A DNA stretch of 59,802 nt from DAORHV01 sp964448405. GTDB lineage: Bacteria; Patescibacteriota; Gracilibacteria; Peribacterales; Peribacteraceae. Both the position numbers and the translations under genes were made by a program. Below are positions 17,827-28,200 of the stretch, in pieces. Location: the NCBI GenBank assembly GCA_964448405.1, contig CAYUVW010000008.1, positions 1-59,802 on the forward strand, in the 5' to 3' direction. The first letter of the stretch is position 1; each line of letters begins with the position of its first letter. A model generated the notes under the pieces. That model saw only the letters and a program-made list of their open reading frames with translations. It was not told the origin of the DNA and ran no database searches.

Positions 17827-20343
17827 TCAGCGTTGCATCGGCCGCAACATGTACCGGGCTGCCGCCGAGAAATCGGTATAGCCGAACGTGGCTTCGTTGG
17901 CGGTAGGACTTGCCGGCGGGTCGAACATGACCACGCCGTCACCCGAAGGAACGCCGCGGTACTGCGAACGGGCGTGATCGAATGCAGTGGGATATCCGCT
18001 TCTCTCGCGCTCCCAAATCTGACGCGCAGCCTGCTCTGGAGTGTCCACGACCGGACCTTCTTCGTACCCGATGGTGTGCATCTTGCACAGCTTGTATCCG
18101 GTTCCGCCGCCAGCCTTGGGCACCTCTTGAATAAAGTATGCCGAGGCGTGGGTGTCGTGCGATGCAGCTACCAGCGTGGCGCCGCCGCGCAAATTCGGAT
18201 ACTGCGCCTGCGCCATGTTGTTTAAGTGCTGCAACAGGTAGGCAAAATCTCTGCAATGACCGCCGCCGAGAAACACCGTCAGCTCGGGGCTTTGCAGATC
18301 GATTCCGCGTTGACCAGGACGGTCACGACCGGAGACGGTACCAGGCCACTCGCCGGGGATGTGAGCGGCAAACGTCATGATACCGGTAACGGCTTCGGTC
18401 ATAGTCTTCGGGTTACCGCGGCATGCCGTTACCAGGTCGCGCATCCAACCCTGGATGCTGTTGAGGTTCGCATTCAGGTCGGCATCCAGTCTGGACTTCA
18501 GATCGGCAGCTTCGCGCGTGCGACCGCTGGCGAGCAAGTTACGATATTCGGTGCGTTGCGCCTGACGGCGGCCGGTCGGATCGGTGGCCTCTGCATACGA
18601 ACGGACCGGCTGTCCGGTTTCCGGGATGTAGTGCGTTCCGCGCTGCAGATTGTAATCGGTTGTTGAAGCAGCGCCGTCGCGCGATGGCAAACGAACCGTT
18701 GTCGCATTCAGTGCTCGAATAACGCTCGGACGCGGGTTGCGAACATCTCCCTGGCCGCTGTAGGAACGAACTTCGCTCGGCGAGAAGCCTCCGCCGGAAA
18801 TACTGCCGAGCAATGTCTGTCGCAAGCTGCCGTCGCGGCCGTACATTTGCAGCATGGTGCGACCACCCGGTGCGGCGATTTCGTACACGTCGTAATTGGC
18901 AACCTGACGCTGTTGAGCGGCATTCAACGACGTCGGACCGTTCGGCGAGTAGCGAACTTCGGTACCCGCGGATGGACCCTGGTCGATGACATAGCTGTAC
19001 GAACGGGCGGCAGTCGGATTGACGTCGCGCAGCACGAACTGCGCATTGGCGACCAAGCGTACGTCTCCGGCCTGACTCGTGAAAATCAAACGCGGACCAT
19101 CCACACTGACGGTTCCACGAGCTCCGGCGCGCGTACCGATTGCGGCACGCAAATTCTCGGCTGCGGCCGTGATGTGACGGGCGTAGTTCGCCGGATCCTC
19201 GATGTGATTGTGTGCAATATGACGGTCGATAGCGCCGCGGTCGGGCCGAAAGCCAATCCCCTCGCCAAACGAGAGACGCAGCACCGTATTCACGGCGCGC
19301 TCACGCGGATTGGCTCCTGTTACCGGTCCAACCTCCGGGGTAGGAGCAGGGCGGACGGGCGTAGTAGTCGGACGGTCTGGAGTGGGGGTGGTGCCGGAAC
19401 GGAATTCCGGTCGGGCGCGCAACGCGGAAATAACGGTCTGCAGCGCCTTGAGTGTGCCGCCGGTAGGCGTTACACGCTCGTAGGTGCTGCCGCCGCGATT
19501 GGCATAGAATTCATTGGTTCCATTGAAATTGGCGACCACGTCGTACCACGTCTCTCCAACTTCGACCAAGCGGCTCCTGCCACCGGGAACAGCGACAACG
19601 TCTTGTTGGCGCCTGACTGTCTCTGCGGATACCGGCTCGGTAGTCGGACGGTCTGGAGTGGGGGTGGTGCCGGAACGGAATTCCGGTCGGGCGCGCAACG
19701 CGGAAATAACGGTCTGCAGCGCCTTGAGTGTGCCGCCGGTAGGCGTTACACGCTCGTAGGTGCTGCCGCCGCGATTGGCATAGAATTCATTGGTTCCATT
19801 GAAATTGGCGACCACGTCGTACCACGTCTCTCCAACTTCGACCAAGCGGCTCCTGCCACCGGGAACAGCGACAACGTCTTGTTGGCGCCTGACTGTCTCT
19901 GCGGATACCGGCTCGGTAGTCGGACGGTCTGGAGTGGAGCCAGTGCCACCCGGACGACGATTGACAATGGTTTTGCGCAGCTCTTGGATTTTCATCTGCA
20001 AACCGAAGTTTGCAACGCGGTCGGCAGTCGGAAAATTCACGCGTACCCAACGTGTGCCTTCCAGTTTCTGCACAATGGCATCGCCGGATGCCGGCACCTG
20101 CAAATCGTAGGTGGTGCCGTAGATGACACCGGTGCTACAGGCATGATCGCGAGTGCAATCGGTGGGCTGCCAACTGCCGCGCACTTCTCCGCCGCGCTCG
20201 GACTGCAAGTAGCGCTGCATGCGCAACGACTGCAAGCGGGCAACTTCACGCGGATCGGTCACATCGGGACTGATCGGCTCGAAATCATTCGGAATCCGAA
20301 TTTCGTAGTTGTGGCCGGCTGCATCTGGTCCGTTCGACGGCAT
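17827..20343 (-). CDS. Transglutaminase-like multidomain protein with duplicated repeats (838 aa)
   Basis: The C-terminal 200 residues look like a transglutaminase-type cysteine hydrolase. Cys697 is in GGGHCRDFAYLLQHL, His732 (or His729) in HDTHASAYFIQEV, and Asp808 in MFDPP. These fit the Cys-His-Asp order of that superfamily. Such enzymes cross-link or cleave proteins or act on peptidoglycan peptides. The N-terminal part carries three copies of a small beta domain (YDV, a WxRV-like turn, a helix ending LRARPEF). Two of them are identical at the DNA level. A Pro/Thr linker and a helical central region follow. No signal peptide is seen, so export is uncertain. The start at 20343 (MPSNGPD) avoids reading through the upstream terminator. 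Confidence 0.65.
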   Translation of the reverse strand: MPSNGPDAAGHNYEIRIPNDFEPISPDVTDPREVARLQSLRMQRYLQSERGGEVRGSWQPTDCTRDHACSTGVIYGTTYDLQVPASGDAIVQKLEGTRWVRVNFPTADRVANFGLQMKIQELRKTIVNRRPGGTGSTPDRPTTEPVSAETVRRQQDVVAVPGGRSRLVEVGETWYDVVANFNGTNEFYANRGGSTYERVTPTGGTLKALQTVISALRARPEFRSGTTPTPDRPTTEPVSAETVRRQQDVVAVPGGRSRLVEVGETWYDVVANFNGTNEFYANRGGSTYERVTPTGGTLKALQTVISALRARPEFRSGTTPTPDRPTTTPVRPAPTPEVGPVTGANPRERAVNTVLRLSFGEGIGFRPDRGAIDRHIAHNHIEDPANYARHITAAAENLRAAIGTRAGARGTVSVDGPRLIFTSQAGDVRLVANAQFVLRDVNPTAARSYSYVIDQGPSAGTEVRYSPNGPTSLNAAQQRQVANYDVYEIAAPGGRTMLQMYGRDGSLRQTLLGSISGGGFSPSEVRSYSGQGDVRNPRPSVIRALNATTVRLPSRDGAASTTDYNLQRGTHYIPETGQPVRSYAEATDPTGRRQAQRTEYRNLLASGRTREAADLKSRLDADLNANLNSIQGWMRDLVTACRGNPKTMTEAVTGIMTFAAHIPGEWPGTVSGRDRPGQRGIDLQSPELTVFLGGGHCRDFAYLLQHLNNMAQAQYPNLRGGATLVAASHDTHASAYFIQEVPKAGGGTGYKLCKMHTIGYEEGPVVDTPEQAARQIWERERSGYPTAFDHARSQYRGVPSGDGVVMFDPPASPTANEATFGYTDFSAAARYMLRPMQR
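19371..19922. repeat. Perfect 276-bp tandem duplication inside a gene
   Basis: Bases 19371-19646 and 19647-19922 appear identical, and a third partial unit starts at 19923. The period is 92 codons, so the frame is kept. Identity including third positions implies recent duplication or gene conversion. Confidence 0.9.
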
Positions 20344-20387
20344 GGAAGTTTTTGTGTGAGGTGTGTGTTTCGAAGGGAGAAGAGAAA

Positions 20388-20418
20388 GGGACCGTCGAGT
20401 TTGCACTCGGTCGGTCCC
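20388..20418 (-). terminator. Terminator of the 899-residue gene
   Basis: On the minus strand, GGGACCG and CGGTCCC flank an inner stem CGAGT with ACTCG, followed by TTTCT. It lies 45 bases after the stop at 20463. Confidence 0.8.
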
Positions 20419-20462
20419 TTCCATACTTCTCTAGAAAGATCTTTGTTGGGTGACGACCGCTG

Positions 20463-23162
20463 TTAGCCGTTCAGACTTCCTGGGGCGGGAGTACCCGTTC
20501 CCGTAACGCGTGGAGGCGGCGGCGGAGCGTCGGGGCGGCGGACGAGCGGAGTCACACGAGGAGCCGGAGGAGCGACATCGGTGCGAGCGGTAGAGCTGGC
20601 ATCGATGCGGGCACCTGGGCTGTTGGTGATGGTAGCGGTGGTCGTAGCGCGGTTGTCGATATGCACGGAACCGACGTAGAAGGCCGTGGTCGGAACAACG
20701 CGAGTCGGAGCAGCTGCGCTCGGAGACGTGGTGGCAACCAGCGGCAATCCACTGTCTGCGCGGACGAAGTTAATGTCGGCGCTGACGCGAGCAGAGACAC
20801 CCGGGTCGGTAAGGTTCACACCGCGGCGTACGCACACGCGGACCGGGCGGCGGATATCGGCGTCTGCTTCCACGACCAGCGTGTTATTCGGCCGGCGGGC
20901 GATGGCGGCATTTGCCTTGGCAATGCTCTCTTCACGCTGCTTGCGGAACGTTGCGAGTTCACCCTGAACGCGGTTCAAATCGTTACGCATCTTGTTGAAC
21001 TGCTGCTCCTGGGTAGCATCGCGGCGACCTGCAGGCGGCAAGGCCTTCATCTGAGCCTCGATCTGTGCTGCAAGTTTCATCTGTGCTTCGACACCGCGGG
21101 CCATGACAGCCGTGCGCTGCTGTTCGATCTGGAGCAGGGCGCGGATAAGTTCGATGAGAATCTTCATGAACTCGCTCATGCGCTCGTTGCGCTCCTTGCG
21201 CTCAGCGGCCGGAGGCGGCGTGGTGCCGGCACGGTTGATGCGGCGAGCCTCCAAGTTGGTACCATTGATAGCGATTTCCAGTCCGTCGGTGGTGGCGGTA
21301 GCCGGAACGCGAACGGTTTCGTTCAGACGAGCGACTGCGGCAGCGCGCTGACCTTCCGGAACAGCGGCAAGGCGACCCTGGAACGCGGTAATGGCAGTGC
21401 GAACGGGTGCAGCATCGGGAGTGGCAACGTTGGTGCGGAGAGCGTCACGCAACGTGTTGCGCTCGGTCTCGGTACCCAAGAAGGTCGTAATCTCCGGAGT
21501 AACCGGAGCGGCCTCGGCGGTGCGGCGGATCTCCAGGCGAGCCGGAGAGAATTCGAGTGCGGTAACGGTGTATCCCTTGGCAGTCATCTTGGCCTCGACA
21601 GCAGCGCGGCCGAGCTTGCGCTGACCGTCGGTCGTGAGGGTCGGCAACTGGGCGACGATGGCGTCGACTGCCGGCTTGCGAGTCGCCTCGACGTCCGTGA
21701 GGGCGTTGACGACGGCGTTGTCGCGCAAGAAGTTGTTGAATGCTTCCACAGGAGCGCGCTCGGCAACCGGGAGAGAGTCCACGCTTGCCGGAGGAGTGAC
21801 TGGAGCTGCTGGCGGAGCCACGCCGACACGAACTTCCTCAGCACGCAGACGGGTGCCTACTTCGCGGAGCTGGTCCTGAATCTTCGTAACCTGCTCAACG
21901 TAATTGGAAGGGCGATTCGGAGCGTCGGAGATAGTCTTCAGCTTTTCCCACAAAGCATCGCGTCGGTTCTGGACCAAAACGCGAAGTCCAAGATCCGGAG
22001 CGGTCGTGTTGTCCAGGGCGCGTGTCTTGGCCTCCGGAGTAACAGCACCGTTCAGGCGGGTGACACCGGCATTGAAGTCAGTGGCGAAGAACGTGGACTG
22101 AGCGGTGTCGAGAGCGGTCAGATCGGCACCGGCACGAGTGGCCTCGGCGGTGTTGGCACGACCAATCATGTCGCCCAGCGGACCTGCGGCAACATCAACG
22201 GCCGCTGAACCCAGGTTCAAGGCGATGAGGTTGTCGACCATGCGGTTGTGCGTCTCTGCCTTAGTCTTTGCAGCGGCATCCGTATCAAACGGAGCTTTGG
22301 TCACATCGTATTTCGCGGCGGCGGCCAAAGGATCTACATATCCCAAGGCGGCATTGGCGGCATCGGCGCCGATTGCGACGCGGGCAACCTGCCACTTGCC
22401 GGCAACCAACTTGAAGGTCGAGTTGACCGGAGCGGTGTTCAAACGGAATTCATTGTTGGCAGCCGGACCTTCGACCACGGCACCCTCAGCCTGGACATAA
22501 CCGCGTCCAAGGTTGAGCTTGGATGCGTCGGTCTTGCCGTTTTCCATGGAGAACGGCTTGGTCAGCTTGTCCTTCTCGGTCGGAGTCAGAACCGGGTTAA
22601 TGGTCACCTCTGTGGTGCCAACGGTCTTCAGCTTACCGGTCGTAGCCATATCTTGGATGGCCTTGATCTGATCGCGGTAGAGCGTGGTGAGATCCATGCG
22701 GGACGGCGTCAGCGAATCCGGGCGGGCGTTGTCCCCCAACTCGGAAAGCTTGGTGCGAGCCTCGGTCAATTGTGCAAGTGCCTGAGTCATACCTGCTTCG
22801 CGCTGACCTGGGGCGGTATCATTCAATTTTGCAGCAATTTGACCGCGCTCACCAGACAGGCGGTTCGGCTCGCTGGATACAAGGTCTTTAATGCGAGCGT
22901 TACGATCCATGCGAGTGATTGCGGCGTCGATCTCTCCATGCAGAGCGACCGGAGCCAGTGCCCTCTGGACGACGAGCACGCGGCGGGCAGCAGCAGCCTG
23001 AGTGTCGTTGCTGTTGCTCAAGGCCTCGGTGTGCGCATCGATAGCCTGCTGAACGTCCGTGGTCGTGCGAATCTCCGTAGGAACGTTCACGGACACCATT
23101 CGGTGCTCCTTGAAGCTCCCGACTGAGAAAGAGCGGAAGAATGAAGTGGAAAGATGTTCCAT
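20463..23162 (-). CDS. Large helical protein A3 of the accessory cluster (899 aa)
   Basis: I do not recognise the family. The N-terminus contains FKEHRM, echoing EHRML of A2 and ESRLL of A1. Most of the protein is alanine-rich helix. Two homologous units of about 90 residues lie near 470-555 and 555-650. Each runs from an FL-N-L helix through a PxVxAIxAxL segment to a LEIRR or LEARR end. A coiled coil with KILIELIRALLQIEQQ follows at about 665-765. A beta region and a proline-rich tail (RRPDAPPPPPRV) close it. No signal peptide or membrane segment is visible. It follows the small gene at 23209-23544 by 46 bp, repeating the small-then-large order. The ATG at 23099 is an alternative start. Confidence 0.65.
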   Translation of the reverse strand: MEHLSTSFFRSFSVGSFKEHRMVSVNVPTEIRTTTDVQQAIDAHTEALSNSNDTQAAAARRVLVVQRALAPVALHGEIDAAITRMDRNARIKDLVSSEPNRLSGERGQIAAKLNDTAPGQREAGMTQALAQLTEARTKLSELGDNARPDSLTPSRMDLTTLYRDQIKAIQDMATTGKLKTVGTTEVTINPVLTPTEKDKLTKPFSMENGKTDASKLNLGRGYVQAEGAVVEGPAANNEFRLNTAPVNSTFKLVAGKWQVARVAIGADAANAALGYVDPLAAAAKYDVTKAPFDTDAAAKTKAETHNRMVDNLIALNLGSAAVDVAAGPLGDMIGRANTAEATRAGADLTALDTAQSTFFATDFNAGVTRLNGAVTPEAKTRALDNTTAPDLGLRVLVQNRRDALWEKLKTISDAPNRPSNYVEQVTKIQDQLREVGTRLRAEEVRVGVAPPAAPVTPPASVDSLPVAERAPVEAFNNFLRDNAVVNALTDVEATRKPAVDAIVAQLPTLTTDGQRKLGRAAVEAKMTAKGYTVTALEFSPARLEIRRTAEAAPVTPEITTFLGTETERNTLRDALRTNVATPDAAPVRTAITAFQGRLAAVPEGQRAAAVARLNETVRVPATATTDGLEIAINGTNLEARRINRAGTTPPPAAERKERNERMSEFMKILIELIRALLQIEQQRTAVMARGVEAQMKLAAQIEAQMKALPPAGRRDATQEQQFNKMRNDLNRVQGELATFRKQREESIAKANAAIARRPNNTLVVEADADIRRPVRVCVRRGVNLTDPGVSARVSADINFVRADSGLPLVATTSPSAAAPTRVVPTTAFYVGSVHIDNRATTTATITNSPGARIDASSTARTDVAPPAPRVTPLVRRPDAPPPPPRVTGTGTPAPGSLNG

Positions 23163-23208
23163 ACTGGAGAAGGGGAAAATGTGTATGTCTGTTTGTGAAA
23201 TAAAAGAA

Positions 23209-23544
23209 TCAGCTGAATGCCGACTCGAGAGAATTCAACTTATTCTCTTCCTGATTTTTAGCCTGCTCCTCTGCCTCCTTGAGCGTAGTGCGCTTGGTGG
23301 TCTTCACCTTCTCGTTCACCTCGGTCATGAACTTGGAAAATTCGGCGTCGAATTTCTTGTACGAAGCTTCGTACCGCTTCATGCGGGCGGCGTGCTCTTC
23401 GGGGGTCTCGCCGGTGTACTTCTGATCCAGCGTCGGAATGTTCGCGAGCAGGAGGTCCGGCTCGATGTCCGCCATGATCAGGTCGTACAGCTGCTCGGCG
23501 AGCAACTTGGTTTCTGCCTCATCTGGAGCCACGTTCGTCGGCAT
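23209..23544 (-). CDS. Small charged helical protein preceding A3 (111 aa)
   Basis: Unknown protein, highly charged and helical (KRYEASYKKFDAEFSKFMTE, then LKEAEEQAKNQEENKLNSLE). An acidic first half contains ADIEPDLLLANIP. It has no signal peptide. It is not obviously homologous to B1 and B2 but has the same position, first in a two-gene unit before a large coiled-coil gene. The promoter TTGTGA-17-TATACT gives a leader of about 40 nt. It is divergent from the 23997 gene. Confidence 0.65.
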   Translation of the reverse strand: MPTNVAPDEAETKLLAEQLYDLIMADIEPDLLLANIPTLDQKYTGETPEEHAARMKRYEASYKKFDAEFSKFMTEVNEKVKTTKRTTLKEAEEQAKNQEENKLNSLESAFS

Positions 23545-23588
23545 CAGTGATAAATGAATGGATATGAGTTTTTGTTCTACTTGCCCCT

Positions 23589-23617
23589 AGTATACCAAAT
23601 TTCACGTTTTCTCACAA
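23589..23617 (-). promoter_or_regulatory. Promoter of the 23209-20463 unit
   Basis: On the minus strand, TTGTGA (23617-23612), 17 bp, TATACT (23594-23589). Confidence 0.7.
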
Positions 23618-23928
23618 GAGCCGGGGCAGGATAGCGATCGTGAAAACGCCACTGTGAAAAAAATTCTCCGCCGTTTGAAAATATTCTTCAAAAAATCCGA
23701 CGTGTCAGTCGCGATGAAAACTGCGGTTCATCGCAGGGTTTCCGGGCGACATTTGGCAACGCGTCTATGCATGCAAATCCTCAGTGCAGTCGGGACGTTG
23801 CATCCCGGCGAGATCTGGCGGCCACAACCTGCAACGCAACGCCGCAGCTACGAACACAGCAGGCAATCAACACTACTCTTGTGACAAAGATGCTCCAGAG
23901 GCCTGAAAAACCGTATCCAGACGTCCGA
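23618..23928. other. Gene-free divergent spacer
   Basis: About 310 bp without a convincing gene. It holds a hairpin CTGCGGTTCATCGCAG (about 23730-23745) and the palindrome CGGGACGTTGCATCCCG (about 23791-23807), which resembles the GC-rich elements at 9.4 and 45.5 kb. Nothing else is recognised. Confidence 0.5.
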
Positions 23929-23957
23929 TTGCAAGGAATAACGTTTTCTGCTATTAT
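23929..23957 (+). promoter_or_regulatory. Promoter of the 23997 gene
   Basis: TTGCAA (23929-23934), 17 bp ending CGTTTTCTGC, TATTAT (23952-23957). The spacer tail matches that of the B1 and B2 promoters. Confidence 0.7.
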
Positions 23958-23996
23958 AAGGTGATTACTTCACACTAAAACTCAAACAAAGAATTC

Positions 23997-25214
23997 ATGG
24001 CCGACAAAAAGATTAAACTTGAGGCACTGACGGATAATCCTCCGGAGCTTGCTCCGGCAATTGCGAAGAAGCTGAATGAAACCGCAGTAGCCGATGGCAC
24101 GAAGAAAAAACTGCTCTCGATGATGGGCAAGCCCGAGACGGACGCGAAACTGCTGAAGGAAACTGCCGCTGCTGATGCAGCTGCAGACCTGAAGAAGTTC
24201 AAGGAAAAAGTTCTGGACAAGCCCTCCGAGATCGTGGCGGTTGAGGCCATTCGTGCTGATGTGCATGACAAGATCCTTGCCGCACTCGGCGGTGAATTCA
24301 CCGCAGGTGCCGATAAATACAAAATCGAAGATCTGGATGCAATCAAAGCAAAATTCAAAAAGCCCGATGCTCCTGCTCCTGCCGCAACTCCGGCTGCTCC
24401 GGCTGGTGGCCCGCAAGTCGCACCGTCCATCGCCACTGCGGACGAATCGGTCTACACCGCCCGCCAGATTGCGAAGACCGGCTTGGTCGCCGGCGGATTG
24501 CTGACTGCCGGATCGCTGATCGCGGGCACCAGCCAGGCAGTTGCCGGCGCATCGACCTTGCCGTGGTACACGCGCGGTATCAGCGGTTTCATGAATTTCT
24601 GGAAAGGCGCCTGGGATATTGGCTGGCACAAAGGTGTCGGCAACATCGTGACCAACGGCATTTGGAATCCGCTCAACACGTTTGCCGCCAAACTGGGCGT
24701 GACCACGGGTGCGGGCGCCAATACCGCTGCACTTGCCGGGCTTCCTGCCTGGATGGCCCCGGTCGGCCTGGGTGCCGCCGTCGTCGGCGGAGCGTACGCC
24801 GGCAGCAGGGCGGTGAACTGGCTCGGTAAAAAAATCGGTGTGGAACCCACGACCATCCCGCTCATCGGAAAAATCCCGGTCCTCGGCCCCATTCTGAACA
24901 GCTTCCTGACCGTGCCGGCCAAGGCAGCATGGAAGGGCGGTTCATGGGTTGCCGGCAAAGGCTGGAGCGGCGTAAAGAGTGTGTTTGGAGCCGGACAAGC
25001 AGCGGTCGAAAAGCGCGGCGACATTGCCCGCTTCGGGCTCGGCGCACTCGCAGGAGCCACCATTCTGGCTCCGCTCACCGGTGGAGCGTCGCTGATTTGG
25101 GGGGCGCTCGGCGGCCATGTCGCCCGCAAGGGATTGAAAGGAAAACACTTCACCGACTTCGTCCCGGCTCCATTCGGCGTCAAGAAATCTGCCGAAGGCG
25201 CAGCCGCACACTAA
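23997..25214 (+). CDS. Glycine-rich membrane-associated protein (405 aa)
   Basis: Unknown. Residues 1-135 are charged and helical, followed by an Ala/Pro linker (PAPAATPAAPAGGP). From about residue 155 the sequence is rich in Gly and Ala with several hydrophobic stretches: GLVAGGLLTAGSLIAG, VGLGAAVVGGAYAGS, and near the end GLGALAGATILAPLTGGAS. These look like weakly hydrophobic membrane or pore-like helices. There is no signal peptide; the soluble N-terminus is probably cytoplasmic. The ATG at 23997 lies 39 nt after the -10 box. It is followed by the 1308-residue gene after 27 bp, so the two are probably co-transcribed. Confidence 0.65.
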   Translation: MADKKIKLEALTDNPPELAPAIAKKLNETAVADGTKKKLLSMMGKPETDAKLLKETAAADAAADLKKFKEKVLDKPSEIVAVEAIRADVHDKILAALGGEFTAGADKYKIEDLDAIKAKFKKPDAPAPAATPAAPAGGPQVAPSIATADESVYTARQIAKTGLVAGGLLTAGSLIAGTSQAVAGASTLPWYTRGISGFMNFWKGAWDIGWHKGVGNIVTNGIWNPLNTFAAKLGVTTGAGANTAALAGLPAWMAPVGLGAAVVGGAYAGSRAVNWLGKKIGVEPTTIPLIGKIPVLGPILNSFLTVPAKAAWKGGSWVAGKGWSGVKSVFGAGQAAVEKRGDIARFGLGALAGATILAPLTGGASLIWGALGGHVARKGLKGKHFTDFVPAPFGVKKSAEGAAAH

Positions 25215-25241
25215 TCCTCCTTTATAGTGATCCCCTCCTTT

Positions 25242-28200
25242 ATGAGCATCGGCCACTCCCCCACCACCCGCGAATCGCGGTTGCTGGGCCAGGTCACGCC
25301 GTTCGATCCGGATCGTTCGCCCATCAACCGGCTGACGGACCGTGCCGAGGGATTCATCAAGGGGCAAACCGACCGCGTGTTGCGTCCGGAAATCGGCCGC
25401 ACCAAGCGCCAACTGGATGACCAAGCGCAGGTAGCTCGCTTCCTGCGTCCGGATGCGTTCAACAATCCTCAGCAACTGGACCAATTCATGGCCATGCTCG
25501 AACGCCGGGTTCCGCCGGATGTTCGCGCACAGCACCCCGACTTGTTCGGCACTCCGCTCACCGCCGAAGACGTGGAAGAGTTGCGCAGCACCGGTCAAGG
25601 CCGTGTGGCAACGTTGCAGCGTGTCCTCAGCTTGATCGCAGGCTCCAACTTGCCGACGGACGCAGATCCGCTGGCCAGCGAAATCGCCCGCGCGAGCATC
25701 GACAGCCGCGAGGACGCTCCGGACCGCAACTCGCAGATCTTCGGATTGTATCGACGCTACATGCAGAGCCATCGCCCTGCGTTGAATGAAATCGATGCCA
25801 CCAGTCCGGACAATATCCTGGGTGACCCATTGGCTCCGCCGGAGCTTGTGGCAGCCATCCGTTTGGGCAACGTGGATCAGCAATCGCTGACCGAAATGTA
25901 CGACATCTATAGAAGGAGGGGTACCGACACCGACCTGACCATGCTGGAACAGCGCCAGCAGTTCGGCCGGATGTTCGGCAGCGTGGACGAACGCGAGTAC
26001 CGCAGTCGCACCAGCTCCGTCATGGAGAACTTCCGCGACGCCGACCCGCGCCTGCAGTATTTGGTGATGGGCGTGGGAGCCTTCTTGCTGTGGAAAGGCA
26101 TGCGCAGCGAGAACGGCTACGTACGCGCCGCCAGCATCGGACTTGTGGGCTGGTGGGCATACGACCGCTTCGTGAACGGCAACGAGAATGCCATCGACAA
26201 CATGGGCAACAAGTTTAAAACGGCCACCAGCTTTGCGGGTAGCCGGGTCCGTGACGCCGCTCAGTACGTGGGTCTTGTCGGACCGCGACAGGAGCGTGAC
26301 CGCCTGGCCACCATGTCGCGCTTCTTGGACCAGCACCGCTTGGACGTCGGTCCGGCAGCTGCCGGCATGGCGTCGTTGGCACAGGTGAATTTGGGAACCA
26401 TCGCCGATGCATTCGTACCCATTTCCGGAGGCGTCGCATTGGGCGGAGCACTGTCGATTGACGGCACGTCTACACGCGGCAGCGGAGACAGTTTCCGCGA
26501 CGTGGAAGCCGGCGGCGGTAGTCCCGGCGCACGCCGTTTGTATCGTGAGCTGAACGACCAGGCCACGCGCTTGGGTCTGTCGCGCTCGGAGAAGGAAGCC
26601 ATGTTCGAATACCAAATGACCCACCGCGAGGCCATCGGCAAGGCCGTTGCACACTCGTTCTACCTCATCGCAGGAAAGGAAACCGAAAACGCCGCCACCG
26701 TGCGCGAAATCGACGAAGAAATGGTGAGCCTGAACTCGTTCGACGATTTGCCGATGCACTTGAAAGAGAAGTACAACCGCATGGTCATTCAGGGCCAGCG
26801 CATTGCAAAACTGCGCCACCCGAACCGCACGTTCGCCGACATTATTACCACGCTCGCTCCGGCCGAACCGAGCCGCCGACGCCGTCCGCAGGAAACGTCC
26901 ACGCTGAATCCGGACCCGGAGACTCCGGACCGTCGCGAGGAATTCGGGCTGTATCGACAATTGCGCCAAACGCGTTTCGATGGCGGCAGTCGCGATGCGC
27001 TGTTGCAGCGCGGCAGCGAAATCGAATTGGACTACAGCGAGTTCATCGACAACTGCGAGAATGCACGCATTATTTCCGGCGACGCAAAGCTGGCGCTGAA
27101 GCGCAAATTCGATGACCTTCTGAACGAAGGTTCGCGCGGCCGCGAGTCGTTGCCGCAGGTGCTCATGACGGTGGAGAAGATTAAATACGCCGTGCTTGTC
27201 GCCTCTGCACGCAGCAACGAGCCGCTCACACCGGACATGATTCTGTCCATGACCGGACCGAACTCCTCCACGGTCATGGCCGTGTTCAACACCGTGACGC
27301 GCTTCTTGAACCAAGGTCCGGTGGGCGTGCCGGGAAGCTTCCATAATATCTCCACGTTCAACCACGTCGACGCACTCTTGAATCGTCCGTTCTTCGGACT
27401 CATTGGCGGCGGACCGCTGCGCAGTATGGACGGTAACCGCTTCACCGCACTGCGTTCCCGCATTACGAATTATCAGCGCCAGATGTCCGAGCGCCGCAAT
27501 ATCGATCGCATGGTGGAACAGACGCTGGATCGCCTGTCGACCAGCGACCCCGGCTTGTTCGAGCGATTCAGTCCGGGCAACCCGACCGAAGGCAGGTCCA
27601 AAGCACGCGAAACCATGCTGACCGCGTTGCGCCACCCGCGCTACGCCGAACGTCTTGCTCGCACCGAGCAATATGTAAGCCAGCGCATGGCCAACTCGCT
27701 GGTACGCCGCATGTTGGTCGTGGAAGGCCCCGAAGGATTGGCGCGTGCACAGTCGCGCGGCGAGCGTGTGATTTCGGATAACGAACAGGCGAACATCGCC
27801 GCCGACTGGGACCGCATGTTCAACGAAATCGTCGGCGAGCCCGACGACGGTGAAACGGGTGCCTGGCATCGCGTGGAAGATTTGGAAACCACCTTCGGCA
27901 ACGCGCTGAACGTGGACACGCTGAACTACGCCGATGCCACGGAGCGCCGCAACGCCGTGAACTACGCGCAGGAGCTGGCGCTCAACTTCACGCTGATGAT
28001 CGTCCCCGGACGCATGCGTCCGGATATCCGCGACGCCATTCGTGCCAAGACCGAAACCATGCGCACGCGTATGGAAGCACAGCGCAACAATGAAATGGCG
28101 ACTGCCATCGGTTCGGTAGAGAAGCGCTTGAGCGAATTCTATACCCGCCACGGAACCAATACGTCCGGTGCCACGCTCACGGTAAGCGGACCCATGCTCG

